From the NCBI RefSeq assembly GCF_964340395.1, contig NC_135555.1, positions 15,725,246-15,789,245 on the forward strand: 64,000 nucleotides of DNA. The letters run 5' to 3'. This DNA comes from Glandiceps talaboti (taxonomy: Eukaryota > Hemichordata > Enteropneusta > Spengelidae). Position numbers and translations under genes: made by a program. The notes below the pieces were generated by a model. That model was not told where the DNA came from and made no database searches. It worked only from the letters and a program-made list of their open reading frames with translations. This document shows positions 46,497 through 58,861 of this stretch, in pieces; position 1 is the first letter of the stretch; each line of letters starts with the position of its first letter.

Positions 46497-48043
46497 ATGG
46501 CGGAAAGGGGAGATGGTGCCGAAGAAGCGGTTGCCACTCAAGATCAAAAAGGAGCCGATCTGAAAGATGCCGATGGGAAAAATACGAAATTTGTGGTTTG
46601 CCAGCGATGTCAATCCAAAGTTCTGAAGCCGGGATCAGCTGTTTTTGCTCAGAAAGAGGTACAACATAACAAAAACGCCCTATTCGAATGTTTCTTGTTT
46701 TCTATGCATCCTAAATTTTCCATAATTATATACCGTCAACATTATTTATTAATTTATACATGTACAGTGTGTATCATTTACCTGGGCATTTACCTCGCAT
46801 GTTTATTATCATAATTAATCAACTCTGCATGTATTAATAATATTGGCGATTATTTGACCTTGTTCAAGTATATTGGCAGACGTGTGTGGAGATCTTCAGA
46901 ATTATTTATATTTTTCATAGGTCATTTTAAGTGTTTTTGTATAATTCATTGTCAATCATGTACATTTTATCCAATTCCACAATTTGTTCTTCAAAATGTA
47001 GTCCTGTTTAATTATTAAATTAAGCCAGGACTCGATTCTGACATTGTTTCTACGATGCCAGTCTATGAGGAGGGACTGAATCTAGTCATGACTTACTCTC
47101 TGCAAGCAGGACTACAAATACAGTTGTAATTAATTAGAATTATAGAGAATTGTCAAGTTTGAAAACTTTCTCTCTTATGGCTACACACACACTTTCAGTC
47201 AGCAGGGACACAATTCTGTGATTGCTTTCTTTTTCTTCTCCATCCTGTGAAGCGTTGTGGCCAGAACCTGTCAGCCCTGTACTGATTATGTGCTGATGTG
47301 TCTAATATCAAAGAATACATGTAACCAGGCCCAGCATGCAGTCTAATATTGGCAATTGGTCATGATATCTTTCAAACATTTGACAAGGCCCAGCACTAGG
47401 ATAACCAAAAATCTCAAAATAGAAAATTTTCATAATTTCAAATGTCCTTCCTTATACACATACATACATATTTATTTACTTAATAAGGCATGTACACAAG
47501 AAGCATATGTCATCATATTGGAGAGAGGAATGATTGAAATTATGAAATTCTCGAAATCACAAATATTTCTTGAAATTTACCAAAAATCTTGAAATAAAAA
47601 ATGTTCATAATTTCAAATGTCCTTCTTTATGCACACGACTGTACAGCATCATATTTGATATGCAGAGTTGAAATTACAGTATTTCTAGAAATTTACTGAA
47701 ATTTACCTAAGATCTTGAATTCGAAAATTTCCAAAATCTTGAAATCGCTATATTTCTTGAAGTTCACTAAAATACATTTTTACGTCACACATTTTTCACA
47801 CAGCTATACCTTCCACACATGAAGAAGAAGAGTGAATCCGACCAGTCCAGTGGTGAAACCTTAAATGACTTCTGGCTCGTCGATGACATGTATACTTTTG
47901 AGAACGTGGGATTTACAAACACAGTGGACGGCATCAAGTATCTAACATGTGCTGACTGTGAAGTTGGACCCATAGGATGGCATGACTTGAGGAACAAAAC
48001 ACAGTTCTATGTAGCTTTAGATAGAGTGCATCACATTGATTAA
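46497..48043 (+). CDS. RABIF: Rab-interacting factor MSS4
   Basis: A small zinc-binding guanine-nucleotide-releasing chaperone for exocytic Rab GTPases in the cytosol. Two exons, 46497-46658 and 47804-48043, join in frame (QKE/LYLPHMKKK) and give 133 residues. Zinc ligands are CQRC (near residue 37) and CADC in the second exon. Further signatures are FWLVDDMYTFENVGFTNTV, VGPIGWHD and FYVALDRVHHID, all aligning with vertebrate MSS4. The N-terminal 30 residues are acidic and poorly conserved, as in the family. The intron of 1.1 kb is AT-rich, without notable content. AATAAA near 48434 could serve polyadenylation. Confidence 0.96.
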
Positions 48044-48437
48044 AAAACTGAATTTCAAAATGTCACTGCTATATATAATATGTGTAGGTGTAGAGGCCGC
48101 GTTGTGACCGTAGGATTTGTAGTGAGCACATGATAATGTATTTGACTATTTCACTGAAATAATAGTGTTTTTGGCAAGAAGAAAACTTGACCCAATATAT
48201 GTATGTTGTGTACCATTGCATGTTTTTGAACTCGGACAAAAATGAAGGAGACTGCAATGTTAGGGTTAGGGATGTTAGCAGGGCTCAATCTATAAAAACA
48301 GTTTTTAGAGACACTATGAAATGTGAAACTAATATCTCTTAAACACACCCACATCCAGTGTTCTTGTAGTTCAACGTTTGTCTTTTTCTGTGACATTACA
48401 TCCCCCAAATAGGTTGACCAGACTGCATGACCGTAAT

Positions 48438-48670
48438 AAAATGTTCAATATTTAGATATTATTCCCAATATTTTTCTTCATTCAGTCAAGGAAATTATGA
48501 GTGACCTAAGGGGCCTTTGTCACTATGAGTCGATAAAGGAGTAGTGACAACCCTTAGGTTACAAGTATTTTCCAGCAGAACAAAGATAATATTGGGGAAT
48601 AACATAATTATACCAGCGCCAGTAATATCGAGGAAAAGACGGGGAAAGTAATGGCAATATTGAACATTTT
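48438..48670. mobile_element. Foldback element of 233 bp with nested stems
   Basis: Perfect 15 bp terminal inverted repeats: AAAATGTTCAATATT and AATATTGAACATTTT. Nested inside is a second stem, 48501-48562, with arms GTGACCTAAGGGG..TTGTCACTA and TAGTGACAACCCTTAGGTTAC. A middle pair is TTATTCCCAATATT with AATATTGGGGAATAA. This is probably a MITE. No target duplication was identified. Confidence 0.7.
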
Positions 48671-49051
48671 GACTCATATTTCAAATACAGCAGAACCAGT
48701 GACAAAGACACGCTTTGTTGTGATAAAACATGACCAGAGTATATATTCCATATTTTTTGTTCCACTTTGACTTGTGCATGGTATAATGGATGCTATCCTT
48801 TTTCCCCAAAAACGTCGTCTGCTGTTGTTGTTGTTGTAGATCTGTATAGAGTGCCCTCACACTGTCATAAGGTTATCAGAGAGCTGTCAGTCTGGTATTT
48901 AGGCAAATACATGTAAAAAAAAATGACCACATATGTGTAAATGTTTTAAATCACTGTCATTTGCTGTTGTTCTGATTCCTTCTGTCTGTAGTTCAATTAC
49001 TTAGGCCAGGATTTGATTCTCAATAAAGTAGTGTACAAGATAGTCTTTTTC

Positions 49052-49415
49052 CTGATTTTACACTGTTATCTTCATACATTACGTCTAGTCAATCTCGTTA
49101 CCCTAGGTGTTAAATGTGGTTAAGCCCCATGCTTGGTGAAGCATAACCCATCACAAATTGACAGGCTGTCATAAAGCATTGTCAAGTCGATTAGCGGGAA
49201 ATCAAAGGTCAAACATTATTGATCTTTCTTGGACTGAAGTGATATGCAAATATCCAACTGAACTCCATCTGTTGAAACTAAAATCACGTGGGGACGCGAA
49301 CAACATCATACGATGTATATATATGAACGCTGTGGGAGGGGGGGCATAGAATTCTGTGCGAGAGTAACAAGATTGACTAGATGTAACGTGTGAAGATAAC
49401 GTAGCATAAAATCAG
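49052..49415. mobile_element. Inverted-repeat element with arms of about 50 bp
   Basis: The left arm CTGATTTTACACTGTTATCT continues through CATTACGTCTAGTCAATCTC to GTTACC. The right arm is its inverse at about 49366-49415 with several mismatches. The interior contains GGGACGCGAACAACATC. Outer borders may extend slightly. A non-autonomous DNA transposon is likely. Confidence 0.65.
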
Positions 49416-49888
49416 AATACAGATGTCAGGAAGTAGACTATGTCTCTCTGTGTGGGCGTTTTTCAATTTATCATTCCATAGTCAGAAATACCTATTTTTC
49501 ATCCACATGGCCACTTTAATTCAACCAACCCAGATTATGACTAGGAGTGATTAATAGTTTGCATTCAATCAATCAGTGTCTTTTGTATACACTTTACTTA
49601 GGATGCAATCAGTGAAAGAAGTAATTTCACCAAATCATGTTATTTTATCGTTACCATCTGTGATGAAACAATTAATTGGATTTTGTGATGTAAAATTGAG
49701 TTTTGTAATTACAAAATTGTGTCAAATCTGTCACCAAGTTCAGTTTGAATCATTCACACGTAATTATTATTATCATTTAAGTAATTATATGCCAGTTATT
49801 GGTTATTCAATGTATTTATACAGATACGTCGTGTATTTTATTTTATATACAAACCTTTGAATGCACTAGTGTGATTTTTCTATATAAA

Positions 49889-50155
49889 GCATGCCCTCAC
49901 GTGGCCAATGTGAGCACGCCCTCACAAGGCTACTGTGAGCACACCCTCATTTGGCCAATGTGAACCCGCCCTCATATGGCCAATGTGAGCATGCTCTCAC
50001 ATGGCCAATGTGAGCATGCTCTCACATGGCCAATGTGAGCATGCCCTCATATGGCCAATGTGAGTATGCCCTTATATGGCCAATGTGAGCATGCCCTTAT
50101 ATGGCCATGTGAGTATGCCCTTATATGGCCAATGTGAGCACACCCTCACAAGGCC
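49889..50155. repeat. 25 bp minisatellite, about 10.7 units
   Basis: The unit is GCCCTCATATGGCCAATGTG with AGCAT. Variants carry CACGTGG, CACAAGG or TTATATGG in the middle. One unit has lost two bases (ATGGCCATGTG). There is no open reading frame through the array. Confidence 0.9.
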
Positions 50156-52473
50156 CAAGATGACCTGTGGCAATCAACATTTTATCCAATGTGGTAATTT
50201 TTTACATGGATAGCCATTTAAAAATGGCTGCATCCATTTGCTCTGTAGAGTAAAACTGACTTCATCAAATTGGCTGGGTTAAATTTAAAAATAAAAGAAC
50301 CTTTCCTGATTTGTCAAATGTTTTAGGCTGGGCATCTTTTCAAAAACCAAACCTTGTGGAGTGAGGGCACTAAATGGTACGGTTGTAGCATATATTGGTC
50401 TTGTGTTTGAGGTGGGGTGCTACATACACGTAAATGACTTCAGTGTCTTCAAAAGGTTTGTATGAGAATACAAATGGAATTCCAAACTCATAATATTTCA
50501 AGATGAATCCTGTGTTGTTAGTTAAGAAGTATGTCAGTTTTTTTATACGTGAATCAGGGTAAACTCAAAAGTTTGGAAAGATAGAAATGTCACCTTTTTT
50601 TAAATATACAGTGAGTCTACTGTTATTGTATTGTAGCGTATTGATGATGATGATAATGATGATACTGTCATTGATAGCAGTGTTCTTTCTGAACAAAATA
50701 GTAAGGTGCCACCTTGTAATGTTAGAGCGCCCGCTTGAGGTAAACTGGTTTCTGATCTGGTCACATCTCAAATTTGAGAATAGGGACTGGTAATGGCTAA
50801 TTTATCCATTGCTGTAATGGGCTATAATTTCAGTATATATTTTCAAATGACAAAGCACTTATCTGATTTGCTTTTTGGAAATAAATATTCCAGCCCACAG
50901 TGAAGATATCAATTACAAATTTTTGTGTATTTAGAAAACATGTGGACACACAGCAATCAATGCAAGATGCCGATGACAATTTTTTTTACAGAGCAAAGCA
51001 GAATGGCTGTCTAAGAAGATAGTTTGAGTGGGACTACTACAGACCAAATATGAAAATATGCTCACTAACGTTTGAAATTTGGCAATAGGTCATTTTATGT
51101 CCAGATTGCTGCAGTACCAGATTTGATCATGTGACCTTAATATCAGGTTACATCATATATAAAGTAGTCATCCACCATTTTAATCAGGATCCTGACAAGA
51201 AATGGCAGCCATGACTGCAGTCCTCATTTCCGACGCCCTCCAGCAAGGATCTTGTGGACTGGAAACCAATCTACCTGTTGAGATAATGAAAACCATATTC
51301 CAAACCACTTAATATTCAAGTAATGATATCAAAGTAAACAGCAGACCAAAGATTCTCCCTTCCTATCCTGGTCGTCAACCAGCAAATATTGAGGGTGTTA
51401 CAGTCGAGTCTTTGACGCTTCTTGTGAATCTATGCTAGGAAGAAACACTGATATTAAAGATACAACAATTGCAAAATATCATTTGTAGAAGACCATGTAC
51501 AGTGAGTGACCTTATATTAAAGTGGAAACAAGTGTACCTATACATGTAGTATCGTAAATTATGTATTTTTTGCATGATTTATTTTAAAATATATGAAAAA
51601 TGTGATCTGATGTCACTGTGCTAATTATCTTCTGTAAAGAAGAGCAATAAAAAACTATGCCAGCAAGTGACTTGCATAATGTACATTGTACTGGCTATTC
51701 CAGGAGGATTTCTCTTTGGTGAATGGGTACATTTTTTATTGTTTGGATACACGTAATAGTACATTGGTAGAATGCCCCATTTAGTGTTATATGGCTGACT
51801 GTTGTAAAATAATGCATGTATGGATGGATGGCGAATGGTCCATTAGTGGGAAATGGCCCATCGGTATGTAAGTGTTGGGAGAAGGTTTATTTCTGCGCAG
51901 TGGTTGGGTGGTAGGAAACGGTTCATTTCCATTGGTGTGTATGGTCAACTGTTTGGAAATGGGTTATTAGTGTGCAATGGTCAGCTAGTAGATAATGGTC
52001 CATTGGTGTGCAGTGATCCATTGGTGTGAAATAGTTAATGTTAGGAAATGGTCCATTCGTAGGAAGTCCTCTATTGGATGGACCACCTGTGCTTATTTTC
52101 CAGATTCATTAAATCTACTTCTTACAAACATATAGAGTACACCTTTAATTAAACTAATGGAAGAAGTGATACTTGTATATGCTCAAATCAAAACTAAGAT
52201 ATACACTGAAATTTGAAGCCATGCCATAACATACAACTAGAAATATTGTCATGAGGTAGCACTATAGAACTGCTGACTTTGACACAGATTGTCATAATGT
52301 AGGCCTACTGAAGTGATGACAAAGACATGTCATCATTATGTATAACAACAGATTTGATGACACAGATTGTCACGGTGTATAACAACGGAACTGATGACAT
52401 AGACACGCATCATGAACAATGTATAACAATGACAGAACTGATGACATCAGCACATTGTTATGATATAGTATAT

Positions 52474-52578
52474 ATTACATACGTACATACATACATACAT
52501 CCATACATACATAGATGTACATACATATATTACATACATACATACACATACATACATACATACATGTACATACATATA

Positions 52579-52609
<31 letters not shown>

Positions 52610-52658
52610 CATACATACATACATACATGTACATACATATATTACATGCATACATACA

Positions 52659-52694
<36 letters not shown>

Positions 52695-52706
52695 CATACA
52701 TACATT
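52474..52706. repeat. TACA tetranucleotide microsatellite with TACATGTACATACATATATTACA interruptions
   Basis: Blocks of TACA units are separated three times by a similar spacer (ATGTACATACATATATTACA), so the array has a higher-order period of roughly 55-75 bp. Its open frames (YIHT and MYVC repeats) follow from the repeat alone. Confidence 0.9.
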
Positions 52707-54063
52707 ATGTCCTATGTACATCTTTCATCCAATATGGCTAAAATCTGATGTGGTGAATACAGCTCGATTTCTTTATTCACATTTATTGTCTTCGTTATTG
52801 TCGTTTGTTTTCGATGTTGTTCCGGGAGTGAACGTCTTCTTTACACACTTTGATGTGGTGACTACGTACGGGTGGGTTTCTTTCACACGAGAGTGAGCTC
52901 AAAGCAAGAAAAGGGAAGACATACAGATGTTTTGTTCGGATTTCAATATTTTAATGACAATTTCGATACTCAATCATGTTTATAGCCGTCTTCTTTAGCT
53001 AGCATCTTACTAAACAAACGGAAAAAAATCTTGTTTGTAATTACGACTCGTTTTCTGCATGTTGAGAGGCAGTCGTTACTTTTGAGAAAATAACTCTTCA
53101 ATGCTTAGAATCCAACTTCGATTTGTTCGAGCATCGACGTACGTATCTCTGCTACGCCGCTAGCTGCTCGAACACAATTCAGGAACTGGTAAATTTGACC
53201 ACCCTCCTTATGTTTAGGACATAAACTGTCAAACTTTTATATCATAAGTCTATTCCATCGTTGATTGCTTATAATTTCTTTTAGTTTGCGCCTAAATTGT
53301 ATACATATGCTCAACCATGTGACCGACTTCATTATAAACGAAGGTTGGTCGTGAGTGGCGCTCTCCGATTTTCGTTATTATCACACATGCCGATTCTTAC
53401 TTTTCCTTCTCTTTGTGTCGTGTTAATCAGTAATTTTGACTGTCACACTATTTCAACAATCCCTTGGGAAAACTGAAACAAAACTGAACCTGTTCCTTCA
53501 TTGTAGTCACAATAGACAATACACACCCAATGTCACATGTAATATACATATTAAGAGATGACGTAGTAGTGTCGATGTTCATTTGTTTTGTATATGTCGC
53601 TAACTTGTTCGAACATGTCGGCTGAGAGTTCTGGGGGTGTTCATCCACCGTGACAGGCAGCGAAAATTTCTTCCCTCGCTCTCTTCAAATATTGCCGAAA
53701 TAGAGATACTGTGCTATTAAAATGTGCGGTTAACAAATCTACGATATAGATGAGTAATATTTGTAATTCAGATTTGATTTTGAAGTTCGTAAAAAGATAC
53801 ATTTGTACATCCAATTATTCTCATCACGATACTTGGAGCTACATCCCCTGATACTGATATGACGTCATTAAGGTTAAATATAGCTTTGCATAGCTCCGCC
53901 CACACCATATACAAAAATAGCAACAATACCGGTGCATGTACGATCATGTCGCTGGAACTAAGCAACAAAATGTATAAAAGCAGTGCGCGTCGGATACCAA
54001 GTCATAATCGCCAACTAGCGAACAGCAACGATATACCTTGAGAAACAAAATACATTTATAACG

Positions 54064-57000
54064 ATGGCCACGGCTAGTAAACCTAAATGCAAGTACTGGG
54101 ACTCGTGCTACAGGAAAGAACCGACACATATCTCAAGCTTTTTACACCCAAGCGATGTAAAAACTACAAAAACGACAGCAAGCGACAACACAGACGACGA
54201 AAACGGTGTGTGTTATATGGTTTTCCTTTTAAATATGGCTGACTGTGCACAATTTACTGATGACCTTAGATTTCGGGTCATTCAGATATATATTATCTAA
54301 TATTTCAATAATATAAAGAGTTAAAAAGCAAGAATATCAAATGATAAAATTATGTATGTGTATTTTGAGTTGTCCAAATATAAGCGTTATATAAGCATAT
54401 ACGATAAAGCAGAAATTTAAAATTAATACAGTAGACGGCTTCGGCACGTACACGTAGGCCTATCACGCCCACTTACATGTAACTTGGATATGCGGTATAC
54501 GGCCTTACGATTTACGATTTACTCAGCTTTATTGCCTTGTCCCCAGTTAAAACTCGTGTGTTGAACGAATTAATCGTATTGGTTTATTATAATATTAATT
54601 AATTTGGTCTGTCAATTATTTTTTTTATCAAAATAATGTATGTATTGAGGTTGGGTGTATTTATGTATACAAATCACTTGCGTCAGGTATGTGCTGGTAT
54701 TGATTATTCAATAGCCATTGTTATCGGCTATTGTCCACCAGACAGCCACATCGCGATTGTGTACAGACCAGTTCAGTCCGTAACTAACACTGATAAATGT
54801 CATTGAATATTTCAGATGTTAAGAAAACAGACGACGAACCCAAAACGACCGCTGTTACCGTAGCGACAAAGAAAAGAAAATCGGAGGACGACAGCGACGA
54901 TGAAACAAAGGCGAAAAAGACGAAAAACGCTACTGGCTGGGACATGAGTGATAGCGAAGGCGATGATGATGACGAGGGTACTACAACTACGAAAACAATC
55001 ACCCCCACGAAACCGGCAGCAGCAGCAGCGCCGTCAGCGACGACAGATACCACGGCAGATACGTCGACAAGTACAGCAGCCACTAGCATCCCTGCACTCA
55101 AGAAACCGAAATGTAATTATTGGGATAAATGTTACAGGAAGAATCCGACCCATCTTAAAGCATTTTTACATCCAGGTATTTTTATATATTTTTAATATTA
55201 ATATTTTAATATTTATCGTCGTCATTTTTTTAATGAATAACATAATCTACTTTTTTCGTTCTTAAATTTCAATATGTCGAAAATAATACTATTTCAGATG
55301 ATGTTAAACCGAAGCACACAATGGCAGATGGGGACTCTGTCGACGTTGATAAATACTCGATAAAGAGAACGGGTGATTCGTATTACTGCACGTAAGTAAA
55401 ATATCAATATCACGCCTTAATTTATGCAATACACGATACTTCAATTGTAGTCTGACATTGCATTTCACTGTCAACGTGGCCACAAAACGTAGTGCCATTT
55501 CGCTGTCACGCGATGCAAGGACGATGGCTGGATTCCCTTATGTTACTACACTAAGTATTTACGTTTTGTCAATGTTATATTTTCTATTTAATACTATACT
55601 GACACCCGACCTATATTGCACGTTGACCTATTTTAGTTCACGCTCGGTAAAATTTTCACAATGTACACAACGCAAGAGTTTGATTCATCCTCGTTGCCTA
55701 GCGACCGCTGTAGCACGTTGCACTCTATGTATATTGGATTGTACATTAGTACCTATGACGTCATCAATTCAATATACGAGTTTCTCAGTGTCACAATCCT
55801 TACAGAAATTAAAATACCAAACATATATCATTAATTGATTGTCATTTTTTTTATCACGTTCAATCTCAGGTGTGTCGGATGGAAAACCCAGAAAAATCCA
55901 GTGGACAAACGAACATGCAAACACTTAAAGGAATACCTTGGTGAAGAATTCGAAAATGTGAGACTAGGAGAGTATTCTGCCCGCCGATCACGACGACTTT
56001 CTGTAGCCAAAGACGAGCCACAACAACCTAAAAAGAAAAGCAAAGCAATGATACAAGTTTTACTCGCACACAAATACACAGAAAGGTATATTATACTCTA
56101 CATCTGTTAGAATTGTTAACATTTGGCGACAAAATATTATAAAACCATTGAGCAATAGCCGATATCTCAGTGCATGTACGACTTCGGTTCACCTTGACAT
56201 ACTAAGTTATATGGGTTTTTTTTCAGTTTTGTCCGTGTAATAATCACATGTATTTTTCATTATTTCATTAGTGTTAATCCGACTGGTTGGTGGATGAGTG
56301 AAAAGCTGGACGGTGTGAGGGCATGGTGGGATGGCTACAAATTCCGTTCACGGTTGGGAAATACCTTTTATGCACCGAAGTGGTTCACAAAGGTGATTAT
56401 GACTTTTCTCTTTGTTTAAATCTTGTGGACTGAACCATTCGTGTGGAAAGGGATGGTGACATGAAGAGAACACCGATTTTCCCGTAGAACAGTGACAACC
56501 CCCCCCCCCACATGAAAGACAGAATGGCGTTGAAATAAAAATATATACATGCCTGTCGTTTTGAGACAGTTAATATACGACAGCGATGTTATTGATTAAA
56601 TAAAAACCTTGAAAATAAAACTATGACACAATTCCTTGAATTTATTTCAATTTTTATTTCCAGGATTTTCCCACTGAAATGGAATTAGACGGTGAACTGT
56701 TCGGAGGAAGGGGAATGTTCCAGTCTACGGTCAGTATTGTGAAGTCTTCAGAAACAGACGAACGATGGAAGAAAATTACCTTTCATGTTTTTGATGCACC
56801 GAATCTGAAAACTCTTGGATTTGAAAAACGAATTGAAGAATTAGAGGACTATTTCAATGAACACAAGTGAGTATACACTGAAACCGACACACAACTTTGA
56901 TAAAATAAATCTTTGATTTGATTTGTTTGGATTTGATTGGATTGGATTGGATTTGAACTCTGTGATCGGAGTTTGAAAAACAGTGATGCAATTCATAGTT

Positions 57001-58259
57001 TTAAAAATTCTTGGTCGTAATCTTTCTTCCTGCAGCTGCTCGTCTTTAATATTAACAAAATAATTTCACTTTTATCAGGGTATCAACAGTGAAGGTCGTT
57101 GATCAAACTAAATGTAAAGGCAAAGATCATCTGATGGCTGAATTGAAGAGAATAAACGAGGCAGGTGGAGAGGGTGTTATGATCAGAGAACCCAAATCAA
57201 AGTACGAAAACTGTCGATCGAAGACACTTCTCAAGATCAAAACATTCCACGATGCTGAGGTGAGTTTGCGTCTACAACGTTAAAGGATGGTTTACATATT
57301 TAGTCGTTACCATGGTTCTGTATAAAATGTCATGGTAAAATTGTCGACAGCAACTTTTCCATCGTTGTCTTTTCCCCCTCTATATAATTTTCTTTGAAAA
57401 GTTAAATAACATGCCACATTGTATGATCCCTTCTGTAGGCAAGAGTTGTTGGTTATAAGCCTGGTAAAGGTAACAACACAGGCGTTACTGGTGCCCTGAT
57501 GGTTCAGATGGCCAATGGAAAAGTGTTTGCAGTTGGTTCGGGGTAAGTAGAGATGATGCATATGTACATATACTTCCCTTTATCAGATTTTAGCGTTTAA
57601 AGCAACAACAGTTTTTTTCTGGCACTCTTTAGACCTGAAACTAGAGATAGTGAATGAGTACTTTCCTCTCTTGTCATTGTTAGCAAGTTCGGGTATCAAC
57701 AAATGAAATATAGAAACTGTCTTGGAAGTGACTCATCAAAAGCGTTGGCACTAGGTTACTAAAAGATAAAAACAACATTTTAGTCAGATTGACACGTTTT
57801 GAACAAAATCTGAACTTCGTGAGTTATAACATTTATATATGTGGTGGTAAACTTCATCTTTTGTTTTCAACATCGTGTGGTACGTTCTGTGGTAGCAACT
57901 GTAAATTCTTTCGTTTTCACCAACCATGTGTTATGTCCAGTGGTAATAATTTTCTTTTGTTTCCACCAACCTTGTGTTATATCCAGTGTTAATAACTATA
58001 AATTCTTTCGTTTTCACCAACGATGCATATATCCTGTGGTAATAACTATAAATTCTTTCGTTTTCACCAAAGGCTCAACAACGCCGACAGAAGACATCCA
58101 CCCAAGAAGGGTACAATCATTGTATACAAATTCCAAGAGTATAGTAACAGCGGAACGCCCCGATTTCCATCATATATTGGTGTAGCTGCTGACAAAACAG
58201 AACCTAAAGATTGTATTTTAGAATCAAACAAAGACTTGGCTGACAAAGCTGACCAGTAG
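54064..58259 (+). CDS. PBZ-PBZ-SWIM ATP-dependent DNA ligase (LigE-like core)
   Basis: An ATP-dependent DNA nick-sealing enzyme, 535 residues. Nine exons join in frame: 54064-54205, 54816-55175, 55298-55391, 55870-56085, 56272-56392, 56664-56866, 57079-57259, 57439-57542, 58073-58259. Two poly(ADP-ribose)-binding PBZ fingers (C9, C15, H22, H28; C147, C153, H160, H166) flank an acidic linker with a nuclear signal (KKRKSE, KAKKTK). A SWIM zinc finger follows (C198-T-C200, C215-K-H217). The ligase core (about 258-520) has motif I EKLDGVRA with adenylation Lys282, motif III ELDGELFGGRG, IIIa FHVFDAP, IV GGEGVMIRE, V LLKIKTFHDAEA, and an OB-fold with DRRHPPKKGTIIVYKF. The layout and ending (SGTPRFPSYIGV) resemble bacterial minimal LigE ligases, not animal Lig1/3/4. 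It probably acts in the nucleus at PARylated breaks (inferred). Confidence 0.92.
57889..58072 (+). repeat. Tandem repeat forming the 3' end of ligase intron 8
   Basis: Units of about 60 bp share GTGGTAATAACTATAAATTC followed by TTTCGTTTTCACCAA. The pyrimidine-rich unit end occurs four times (near 57920, 57975, 58020, 58070); only the last carries AG at the right place and serves as the acceptor (ACCAAAG/GCTC). Confidence 0.75.
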
Positions 58260-58855
58260 ACAAATAATTCAAACAGTACTAGTAAAACGCAATGTGGGTA
58301 CATGAAATTGTTTTGCCTTTATTGTAAGTTACGGATGTAGTAATTTTATATATATTTGGAAATCGAAGATTTGAACAATCTGTAAGTTTTACATATTGCT
58401 GCTCTGTATTTCTGTATTTTGATAGTTATTAAGATAGCATAGGCTGACAAATGTGTATATTTCAATATTTTAGAAATGAACATATACCTGATGTCTCTAT
58501 ATATATATACAATGGAAAGAAGTATAACAGGGTTTTAATCTCATTTTATTGTGAAATTTGTTGCTGTTTGTCCTTGTATATTATGTAAATTACTTACCGT
58601 ATACGAGTGTCCGTTCGGGAAATGAGTGCAGAGTCTTTGCATGTATAGAATTCTTGTAATATATAACAGTGTATAATTCATTCTTTTCTATAATTTAATA
58701 ATAATATGTATATATGGATGATTTTTCCCATTTTGTATGTATCGGAAATTTAATTGTAATATTATAATAGCAGATTTTATGCGAGTGATGTAATGAATTT
58801 AATACCTTATTTATTTTACTTGGATGAGACACTTTTCTTTGTTCAATGCTGCAAC

Positions 58856-58861
58856 AATAAA
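58856..58861 (+). terminator. Candidate poly-A signal of the ligase gene
   Basis: AATAAA within CAACAATAAAATTCTACT, about 600 bases after the stop codon and followed within 30 bases by a T/GT-rich stretch (CGTTTCGTTTGTCTTC). Confidence 0.5.

Larger units (their letters stand above)
48044..54063. other. Intergenic region between RABIF and the ligase gene
   Basis: Six kilobases with no gene I can support. The stretch contains two foldback elements (48438-48670, 49052-49415), a 25 bp minisatellite (49889-50155), a possible degraded tRNA-like SINE head near 50722-50775, a degenerate GGTCCATTGGTGTG-type repeat (51780-52060), a weak repeat of about 50 bp (52280-52460) and a TACA microsatellite (52474-52706). 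Confidence 0.6.

Noticed and set aside
50640-50790. Possible tRNA-like SINE head (TAATGTTAGAGCGCCCGCTTGAGG)
   Set aside because: It resembles an A box, but no clear B box, tail or target duplication follows; kept only as a remark.
52327-52896. A 189-codon open frame rich in YIHT repeats, with mirror frames on the other strand
   Set aside because: It is produced by the TACA microsatellite, which is open in several frames; no conserved domain is present.
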